Part shown: piece after piece, positions 56,440-64,000 of the stretch | Position numbering within the stretch: the stretch's first letter is position 1 | Layout of the letters: each line of letters begins with the position of its first letter | DNA from: Cristatella mucedo | Lineage: Eukaryota > Bryozoa > Phylactolaemata > Cristatellidae | Assembly (NCBI GenBank): GCA_009760855.2 | Contig: WPIO01000005.1 | Location: forward strand, 7,722,001 to 7,786,000 | Direction of reading: 5' to 3' | DNA: 64,000 nt | Position numbers and translations under genes: made by a program | Notes under the pieces: model-generated | Told to the model about the DNA's origin: nothing | The model's database searches: none | Seen by the model: only the letters and a program-made list of their open reading frames with translations

Positions 56440-57640
56440 AAGTGACAGTTCCACTGCCTCAGCGCTGCTTGAAGGTGCGGCTTTTTCCCATCTTTAAATT
56501 GGAAGATCCGAGGTAGCAGGGTATAGCCTGCCGGTGACCGACTCATGAATCCCGGCGCAGACAAGCAGACGCAGCTGAAAGCTGCTCAACGGGAACTCGG
56601 CGGTAACTCGAAACTCCATGCATAAAGATTAAGTTAGAGTCGTAATAGTAATAATGTCTTATCTAGACATTGTTACTCTATTTTATTTAGTAAAACCGAT
56701 ACCTTTTGATTTACTTAATCTCAAGACGGTGATGCTTTAATATAGATCCCGGTGCCCATGTCGTGAGTAAACTTGAACGAACAGCGGCAGCACCAGCTAG
56801 AGATAAAATATTTGCGGGGCAATGTACCTATGATTTAGATAGAGAGTGTTCGGCCCCTCGAGTCGGTTATCAGGACCTAATTAGTTAGCCTCGCTTAAGG
56901 ATCACTATTTAATCGAATCGATTGCCACGATCCCATCTTGCCTCTAATTTAAAAGCAGATTTTTTTTATCTGAATCAGCATTGATCAGTGTCTAGTGAAT
57001 TCCGTTAACGGTGATTGGCTTCGTGCTTATGCTAAGCGCGGCGGGTCGCTTACGTATATCTCTCTCTTTTTTCGTGTGAAACAGGCTCAGCTGCACTGGC
57101 GGAAAAGCCTGAGATACGATTCTTTCTGCGCGTCGCTATAAAGCTCAAAGAAACGTAAAAGCATTACAGTCTTTGAATAGACAATAAAAGTGAAGCAAAA
57201 TACAACTAAGTTCTGCTGAAGTGAAATAGTGCGGCGAAAGAAAAGGAAAAGATGCATCACGTACGTAATCTATGGAAGGGAGAGAATTTATATTTGACCG
57301 AATTAAATAGGGTAAGGAGGAGAGAAAAAAGTCTGAAATTAATTTGTTTCCTAATCTTACCTTAATTTTTTTTAAGAATCCAAGTTTGTCACGATAAGAG
57401 TAGTTTGGCGTGATTTAGCGCAGATTGAGCAGCCAGCGCGTCGCACGTCGCACGTCGCACTCGTGCTGTCAATTCTGCTCGCTGTCGCTTCCTGCTTCTG
57501 AGGTCGCAGCCTAATCTGTTACGAGCGCCGTGCATCTTCCGGTGAAGTACAGCAGGCCGAACAACTGTCAAGCTGGTGCTGTAGCTCAGCCGCTTAGCCG
57601 TGTCTTTTGCTTTACATTTGTGTGCTCGTTACATTTGTAG
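56440..57640. other. Presumed intron or intergenic, no feature recognised
   Basis: Contains a small GTCGCACGTCGCAC triplication near 57,440-57,465 and a poly-T/poly-A patch near 57,366. No coding signal. Confidence 0.45.
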
Positions 57641-57757
57641 CGGCCAACAGTAATGTTACAGATTACAGCTCAACCAGCAGTACTGTGGACACCAGCGATA
57701 GCAACAGCATTTTTGCTAATGTCACCACTGTTCTAGTAGTCAGCAGTACCCAGCAAG
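57641..57757 (+). CDS. Internal exon of Asn/Ser/Thr-rich secreted-type protein
   Basis: Bounded by a pyrimidine-rich acceptor ending ACATTTGTAG and donor CAAG|GTAACG. It is 117 nt long and phase 1-1, so symmetric. The frame reads ANSNVTDYSSTSSTVDTSD and SNSIFANVTTVLVVSSTQQ, with two N-glycosylation sequons (NVT twice) and strong Ser/Thr bias. The ANSNVT string recurs in the exon at 63,349, and the two exons join in frame. If joined to the 53,854 exon, the signal-like segment continues VA|ANSNVT, a plausible signal peptidase site. Family not recognised. Confidence 0.45.
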
Positions 57758-58344
57758 GTAACGCTTCTAGTAGTGCTGCTGAAAATCTCTTTAATAATTT
57801 TGCATGAAGGTGAACGTAGTAGAGCGTGAAGTGATGCTTTCGGTACCACTTTATGTCCTGCTACCCTCTATGTAGACTCTGCACAAGATGTGTGTGCAGT
57901 CGCTCAATACCCCCAGGTGTGATAACGCATGTCATGTATGCTCATATTGTTAATGTTTTAACTAACCAATTTACATGCTTCCCTTTGAGCATAAATACAA
58001 TTCATATACAGCGAGTTAAAGTATGCATCATCAGTAATAATAATAGCGACATCGTTCTTATTTCTGATCCAGCATTTGCTATCACTGGCTGCACTACACA
58101 GAACCAAGTTACAGTGTAGTGGTTGTTAATAACGTTGACATACGAAGAATTAAATTTGGGTTAGTCCAATTGAACCAGTTCAATCTTGTTATTTGATTTA
58201 TCATTACTCGAATGTGGTCAACAACTCTTCGGAGAACAAGTAGCACTACTAACGTATTTCTATCCCTGTCCCTATAAATATAGATTGACTAGGAGGTTGC
58301 GACTCTTGATAGCTTTCCAAGTATTCCCAAAGCTCGAGCGGCCT

Positions 58345-59240
58345 TTTTCGTGTACGTAAGGTGGCCATCAGACTTCACCTCACGCAACAAAGAGAAAGTG
58401 AGAAGCAACAAAGAGAAAGTGAGAAGCAACAAAGAGAAAGTGAGAAGCAACAAAGAGAAAGTGAGAAGCAACAAAGAGAAAGTGAGAAGCAACAAAGAGA
58501 AAGTGAGAAGCAACAAAGAGAAAGTGAGAAGCAACAAAGAGAAAGTAAGAAGCAAGAAAGAGAAAGTAAGAAGCGCAGCCGAGTCAGAAGACAATCTAGG
58601 AAAGGGAAAAGCAAATATGAGCCATGGATGTGCAATCAAGGAAGTAAATAGCACACATTTCTCGAATGGATTTGTAATGCAATATCGGAAGCAGGTGAGA
58701 TGTTGCGTACGAATTGTGCAAGTGAGTTGCCCTGCCTAGGGCCTGCAGAGCCAGAGCTGCTGTGGCCAGAAGTGTGTAAGTGAAGGAATGCTACAGTTAT
58801 TTTATTGTCCTGAGACGGTCTGAGAGCGAGAAGAGGCTAAGCGGACGGAGTAGTATAGTCAGGTGTGAAGTAGCAAAACCGTGGTGGCTCTTCTGGGCCA
58901 GATGAAGAATTTTGCTTCTTAGTTGTTGATCAATCAGAAACCATCGAAGCTCCTCTATCAATGGAGACTCTTGATTGCTATTTTTGGATTCAAAAACCTA
59001 CCTGAGAGCTATATTCATCCCTAACTCAAGAAAAACAATGCTATGAAACGGTGGTCTAGTCTTGTACAGAGAATCAAGGGTGCTAGTAAGATCGTTAGGC
59101 AGCACTGCGTTATGCAGACCATAATCATTGAAAAATATCGAACATGACGAATAGCTGCGTAGGCGGTTTTATTAAAAAAAATCTTAAACATCTAGCTGCC
59201 ATCGAAGAGAACGTCTCAATTAAGAGCCGCTGGTGATGGG
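58345..59240 (-). mobile_element. Old LINE-A relic containing an internal minisatellite
   Basis: LINE-A C-terminal region in antisense: equivalents of [23 protein letters not shown] and the upstream [10 protein letters not shown] region are recognisable at the nucleotide level. The LLRE-coding end has been amplified into the 21-bp array at 58,384-58,573. Confidence 0.65.
58384..58573. repeat. Minisatellite, 21-bp unit, nine copies, derived from LINE-A coding end
   Basis: Unit GCAACAAAGAGAAAGTGAGAA. Eight copies are almost identical and the ninth reads GCAAGAAAG. The same 20-mer occurs once in each LINE-A copy at the LLRE-coding end, so the array is an in-place expansion. Confidence 0.92.
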
Positions 59241-59639
59241 TCTGACTAGGGCAAATCAAATCATGAAACCCATGTCACTTATTTGAACCGAACTATAAAG
59301 CTTTCCCACAGCGACGAGTTTGATTGTATTATCCTGACTTCTTCGAAGCAGCAAGCCAACCGTGTCAAGGCCATAACCTGACCGCTAGCTTATTAGGTCT
59401 GTCAGCACTGTAACCAGCATTGTCCTAGACACGCGTGCATCTGGAACGAGAGGCTTAATCTTTTCCGCTGGATCAGTTCATGCTTCAACAGACACGAGAC
59501 AAAGCTTTATGAACTGCACCGTCAAAATATGACAGGCATAATATCTATGAGTCAAAGATTTAAGAATGGGCCAGCTGAACTCAAGCTCTACATCAAAAGG
59601 TACAACCTTTGGTTCGACAGTGCACAAGTCAAAGTAGTT

Positions 59640-59900
59640 TTTCACTAAGAGAAATTAAAAACGCACATATTTATTACAGACTTTAGTAGGGCCCTGCGAT
59701 TCGTCCTGTATGTGCTTATGCATGCTAACACTGCGCATGCTGCCACTAACCACACATGCATGCTGACCATGTGCTTGTCACCCCTAACCATGTAATTCTT
59801 GTTGTTTATTGAGCGTGCTATTACTAACCATTTGGTAATTTAAAGCGCCTAGAGAGAGAGAGATTGATTTCTCTGAGAACGTTTTATGAAGTGTGTTATC
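59640..59900 (+). mobile_element. LINE-B 3' UTR
   Basis: GAAATTAAAAACGCACATAT, TGCTGCCACTAACCACACAT, TAAAGCGCCTAGAGAGAGAG. Confidence 0.65.
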
Positions 59901-60289
59901 ACTTTTGTTATTATTTTTCACTTATACTTTGACAATCAAAGTTTTGACTGGCCCATGCTCGCAGTCGAAGGCAATTATAATAAAAAGATATTTGTGAAGA
60001 ACCACAGCGGAATTAAATTTATGTTCATGCTTGACTATGAAATGCTTGACTTTACATGTTCAACTCTCTTCATTGAGAAATGCATTTTGAGGGTCTTTTG
60101 GAAATGCAGAGTATAGAATCATTACATAAGTGTCTCCCGGCTAAAGTATACTGAAGCTCAATAAAAAAACAGGTGACGAGGTCGCGACAACAAATTCAGG
60201 GAGATCTCGTGAAAATGGTACAAATATCAAAGGAATAATTGGCTAAGCAATATTTGCTTAAAATCATGGACCAAGCCAGTCAGTGCAAG

Positions 60290-60600
60290 CAGAGCTTAAT
60301 GGGTTTTTCAACCAGCCTAGTGAAATCAAATTGATGTAATCCAGCTTTGAAAGAACCAGAGAGCTGGCTATATTATTTTCAGCAAATCATCACTGTAGCC
60401 AGTCCTTAATAATAGAAATGAATCGGACGTGATTGCTATCTGAGAAAGCTAACATCTTAATGAAGCTTTCGAACTTTAAGCAGCAGCCAAAGAGTACAAA
60501 TAAATTCAGGTCACAAGATGACGGTCTAACTTAAGCATCGCCTATGACAGGAGTCTCATAGCCCCGAGTTGCGCTTAGGGTGTAGTCAGAGTTTGAGTTG
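60290..60600 (-). mobile_element. LINE-A relic fragment
   Basis: Weak similarity to the LINE-A segment around [11 protein letters not shown] to LLLIGHPK (antisense), for example the GAAGCTTTCGAACTTTAAGC and TCGCCTATGACAGGA blocks. It covers the same LINE-A region as the end of the 58.3-59.2 kb relic, so it is a separate copy. Confidence 0.5.
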
Positions 60601-60963
60601 AGGTAAGCAAGGTCATATCAAAATATCTTTACTGGGACGAAGGAAAGCTGATCTGAATTTTATCGTCTTTATCCAATAGGTAAAGAATGCAATGCCATAG
60701 CAGGTCAAAATTAAGCTGGATACGTTTTCAAGACTTTTGATGCATGTGACCTGAAGTAAAGATCCCCATTAAATTTCAATTTAGTGCTGTTAAAGGCCGG
60801 ATGACGGTAAACTAAAAAACCGGTGGTGCCAGAGCTCACTGAAGGAGCGAGGTTGGATATGTCTTCTGGAGCAAGCGGGAAAGCTCGTAGCCAGACAGAG
60901 CATCACGAAATCGATTAAAGCATAGACAGGTGTCCAGCAAAGCTCAGACTAAGTTAATGTGAT

Positions 60964-61835
60964 AATAATAATAATAATAATAATTCACTTCATAAAGCGC
61001 CCTCAGAGAACTCAATCTCTCTCTAGGCGCTTTACATTTGCTGTAAAGTGAAATGCAATTGAATGGTAAGTAAAATCATGCTTGAAAAACAAACGAGATG
61101 AATAATATGGTTAGGGGTGACATGCACAGGGTCAGCATGCAAATGTGGTTAGTGGCAGCATGCACAGTGTCAGCACGCATAAGCACATCAAAGACGAATC
61201 ACAGGGACCCACTAAATGCTGTCCTAAATAGGTGTGTTTTTAGGTTCCTTTTAAATGTGGTCAGGTCAGGGGATGTTTTGACGCAGGTCGGGAGGGAGTT
61301 CCAGGCTTTGGGAGCATATGAACTAAATGCACGGTCTCCAAAGGATTTAAGGTTTGTACGAGGTATTTCTAGACTGTTGGATTCCGAGAAGCGGGTGGTA
61401 CGATGCTTGGCCTGATGGGGTAGTATATCTGAGAGATAGGCTGGAGCCATAGAATGAAGGGACCTAAAAGTAAGGGACAAAACCTTGAAGTCAATCGGTT
61501 GCTTGACCTGTAGCCAGTGCAGGTCGGCGAGAAGCGGAGTAATGTGGCAACTGCGACGCTCACGACAGACAAGCCTAGCTGCAGAGTCTTGCACCAGCTG
61601 CAATCGCCTGATCGCACATGCTGGTAGGCCAGTAACCAGTGAGTTGCAGAAGTCGAGACGGGATGTCACGAATGCATGAACTAACTTGGACGTGGTATCC
61701 TTATCTAAGCAAGCCCGAATTTTAGCAATGCTATGGAGCTGAAAATAGGCGGATTTGACTGTGGAGCTGATATGGTCGTCTAACGAGAGGTCGCTTTGGA
61801 ATATGACACCTAGATTCCGAGCTGATGTGGCATAT
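60964..61835 (-). mobile_element. LINE-B copy, 3' third, well preserved
   Basis: Open frame 61,669-61,199 (156 codons) reads SRLDFCNSLVTGLPACAIRR, RLVCRERRSCHITPLLADLH and [20 protein letters not shown]. (AAT)n at 60,964-60,984 marks its 3' end. It is the cleanest LINE-B C-terminus in the window. Confidence 0.85.
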
Positions 61836-62190
61836 GCACAGTTGACGACAGACCAGATGAGCTGCTAGTTTCGCATCAGTAGCAGACGATCAAGGTAACC
61901 GGCCAGAAATATTGAGCACAGAGGATTGCATACATCAGCTCGGCGCGTTATCGTAAACGTGTGAAAAGGTGTAGTATTTTGTGCCATTGCTTAGGTAGAC
62001 CCAATGTTGGTGATTTTCCTCAACTGAAAAATAGCCGACTTGATCGTGGAGGCAATGTGGTTATTTATTGAAAAGTCTTTTTGCACAATAGCACGCCCAG
62101 ATTAAGGGCAAAATTCACTGGAGTAAAGCTAGATAAAAGGATTGTAACGGCAAGGTTATGCGAATTTAGGGTTACACTAGCCAATACCTT
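61836..62190 (-). mobile_element. Older LINE-B relic adjoining the well-preserved copy
   Basis: Repeats the segment already covered by the copy at 60,964-61,835 (AGATGAGCTGCTAGTTTCGC, TCGTGGAGGCAATGTGGTT), so it is a second, more decayed copy. Confidence 0.5.
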
Positions 62191-62199
62191 ACTCACTTG

Positions 62200-63080
62200 A
62201 AGCTGAGCGGCAGAGAGATAAAACTGTAAAGCTTAGACTGTGGGCTTTGCAGCAGTAGCCATGACTACACAGTGATCAATGAGCTTTCGATCCGATTCCA
62301 AGTTAGTTTCTTTGGTTCATTTCATTTTATCCTTTCAGTTTTTTTTGTAACTAACTTCGGAAGGCTTTTAAAAAGCCACATTGTGTTAAAGAGGATTTTA
62401 AATTTGGTTGAAAGAAAAACTATAACTGATAACAGCTATATATGAAGACTGAAACCCGAGCGCTGCGAGCCTGCGGATGGCACGTGGCGGTCAACGGCCT
62501 TGGCACGTTCATTTGCTGACCTACAGTCACTAGGGCAAAATGTCGGGGCTGCTGCAGCTTCGGCTTGGCTCTGTTGATACGCTAGCGTGCAGAAAATAGT
62601 ATCTCACAAAAGATTTATGTGTATAGCGCCGTAAGAGAACTTAATCTCTATTTATGCGTTCCACATATGTCACGGGTCTTGAGCCAACGAGCTCAGTCGT
62701 CAAATTTAATCACATTGACCTTGGTTCTAGACGAGCGCGTTAACTACTGGGCCAAACCAATGCATTAACTGAATAGTTAATGCCTGGGCAAGTGGAAAGT
62801 GGACCAACTGAATGCAGATATTCACTGATTTTATCAGCTTATAGTCCTCCTTGCCCCCCCCCGACCGTTAACCAATTAATCGCCGAGCAAAACTCCCGCG
62901 CTATCGAAATCTAGCTGCACCACAGAGACCAGATTGAGACCGTTGCTTATACTGCTGCTGCAGATAGACGTTGCTTTTACCAATGCTTGGCAGTTGACAG
63001 CCTCCACGAGCTGCATCTAGAGAACTGCTGCACCTCGACGTACATTACGTCACCGAAGTTGGCTTGACAAATTTGAGCCG
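62200..63080. other. Mostly unassigned apart from SINE-1
   Basis: No exon signal found besides the SINE-1 copy at 62,620-62,765 and a short C-run near 62,856. Confidence 0.45.
62620..62765 (-). mobile_element. SINE-1 copy, diverged
   Basis: Antisense: tail block TAGCGCCGTAAGAGAACTTA ATCTC, then the head GGCCAAACCAATGC. Confidence 0.6.
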
Positions 63081-63084
63081 GCTG

Positions 63085-63162
63085 AGTTCTCGTAAGTGCC
63101 TAAAATGAGATTAAGTTCTCCGAAAGTGCTGTTTTAAATGCTCCATTGCTATTATTAGTATT
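63085..63162 (+). mobile_element. LINE-B or SINE-1 type 3' tail
   Basis: GTAAGTGCCTAAAATGAGAT TAAGTTCTCCGAAAGTGCTG then an ATT-rich end. Confidence 0.5.
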
Positions 63163-63348
63163 AAAGCTATTGTAGCAACTATTAAAATCCTTACGTTTTC
63201 TGCATTGTTTTTTTGCCTAGTCATCAGGCTGCCACTGTCATCGGCTTAAATCAAGTTAATCCGCTCGCAGACGTAGCGTGTCAGCATCTTAAGTAATGCA
63301 TGTTGCATACTTCGAGGAAAGGAAAGCCTTTTCGTGTGAATGCCGTAG

Positions 63349-64000
63349 GAGATCTGCCGACAAACGCCACAGTGGCTAATAGCAACGTAACAGCGAGTGC
63401 TACTACGGTTTCTACCAGCGCGAGCGCGTCGTCGCCGAGCCCGGATGCCTTTTTCAGCAGCCCGTCGGACGCTGCGGCCAATGCCACTAGTGCCGCACCG
63501 GCGACGTCTTCCACGATATCGACCGTGGTGCACGCTGCCTATAATAACTCGACGGCGAGCAGCGACGTGACGGCCAGCGCGGCGCTAGCTAACTTGACGA
63601 ACATTGCGGCGTCCGTGAGCGGCGGCGAAGCGACGGCAGAAATGTCAACGATCGCCGCGTCGAAAGCCATCCTTGCTAACTCAACGGCCGCCCCGGCGTC
63701 AGAGAGTGGCAACGCGACGACTAATGGCGCTCTCGGTAATTCGTCAGAAGCCAAGTCGGCGGCAACGGGCAGCTGGGAGGCGGGCACAGCCACGGTCAAC
63801 GCCACTGGCTACGCGAGCAGCCCAGCAGCGATGGCGGCAGGCGCAGCGCTCGCCGACACGACCGCGACCGTAGCCGCAGTAAACGCGACTCTGGTAAACG
63901 CAATAGCTGAGGCATCGGCGGCGGACGGCGGGGTGCCGCCGACGGCATCCAGCCTTGGCAACTCGTCGAGCGCGGCGGTGGCACCCGCCACCGAAGGGTT
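63349..64000 (+). CDS. GC-rich exon of sequon-packed Ala/Ser/Thr-rich protein, open at window end
   Basis: The frame beginning DLPTNATVANSNVTASATT stays open to base 64,000. An acceptor GCCGTAG at 63,342-63,348 gives the right phase to join the 57,641 exon; alternatively an in-frame ATG at 63,300 starts it. About 217 codons hold 11 N-x-S/T sequons (NAT, NVT, NST, NLT, NSS) in an Ala/Ser/Thr/Gly background with almost no charged or aromatic residues. This is typical of a mucin-like extracellular stalk or matrix protein. Codons are strongly G/C-ending (GCG, ACG, TCG), unlike the AT-richer exon at 57,641. I see no homologue by eye. The remainder, including any anchor or domain, lies beyond the window. 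Confidence 0.55.

Noticed and set aside
58014-58117. Open stretch VCIISNNNSDIVLISDP as an extra exon of the sequon-rich gene
   Set aside because: After the acceptor its frame is phase 0, while the flanking exons need phase 1, which meets a stop at once.
58289-58739. Overlapping reading frames with KEKVRSN, QQRESEK or LLTFSLL repeats
   Set aside because: All are translations of the 21-bp minisatellite, not proteins.

Overview
This is a stretch of animal nuclear DNA. It is intron-rich, moderately AT-rich and full of decayed retrotransposons, and I see no operons, bacterial-type genes or CRISPR. One gene is clearly animal: the orthologue of the Rab GTPase-activating protein TBC1D13. CR1/L2-type LINEs, tRNA-derived SINEs and Tc1 and Tigger DNA-transposon relics fit a metazoan, most likely an invertebrate. 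I cannot name the species.

Layout. 1-10 kb: LINE and SINE remnants plus unassigned sequence, with a GC-richer block at about 4.8-6.9 kb. 10,456-41,648 (+): TBC1D13, which I pieced together as 13 coding exons. All splice phases agree and give 405 residues, against about 400 in human as I recall it. Exons are 20-160 nt and introns run from 83 bp to about 8 kb. The introns hold LINE family A and B copies, a Tc1 transposase relic, two minisatellites or tandem duplications, SINEs and GT-rich tracts. Intron 12 uses a GC-AG splice pair. 41.65-44.66 kb: CAG/CTG-rich presumed 3' UTR, then unassigned DNA. 44.66-50.22 kb: a three-layer nest, in which an old LINE-A is split by a nearly full-length LINE-B (antisense) and again by an LTR-like insert. 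51.15-52.28 kb: internally deleted Tigger/pogo element. 53.85-54.33 kb (+): candidate two-exon gene for a 67-residue membrane/coiled-coil microprotein. 57.64 kb to the window edge (+): exons of a second gene encoding an Asn/Ser/Thr/Ala-rich protein packed with N-glycosylation sequons. It is open at base 64,000, and its first exon may be the signal-peptide-like exon at 53,854.

Repeat biology. LINE-A has an (ACATT)n tail and LINE-B/C have (ATT)n tails. SINE-1 carries a tRNA-like head with A and B boxes and a tail that copies the LINE-B/C 3' end, so these LINEs probably mobilised it. SINE-2 is a separate tRNA-like family with a different tail. Two LINE-A copies are lightly damaged, so LINE-A was active fairly recently.

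Repeat boundaries are read by eye and can be off by tens of bases. Exon boundaries of TBC1D13 rest on splice signals, phase and my knowledge of the protein family.
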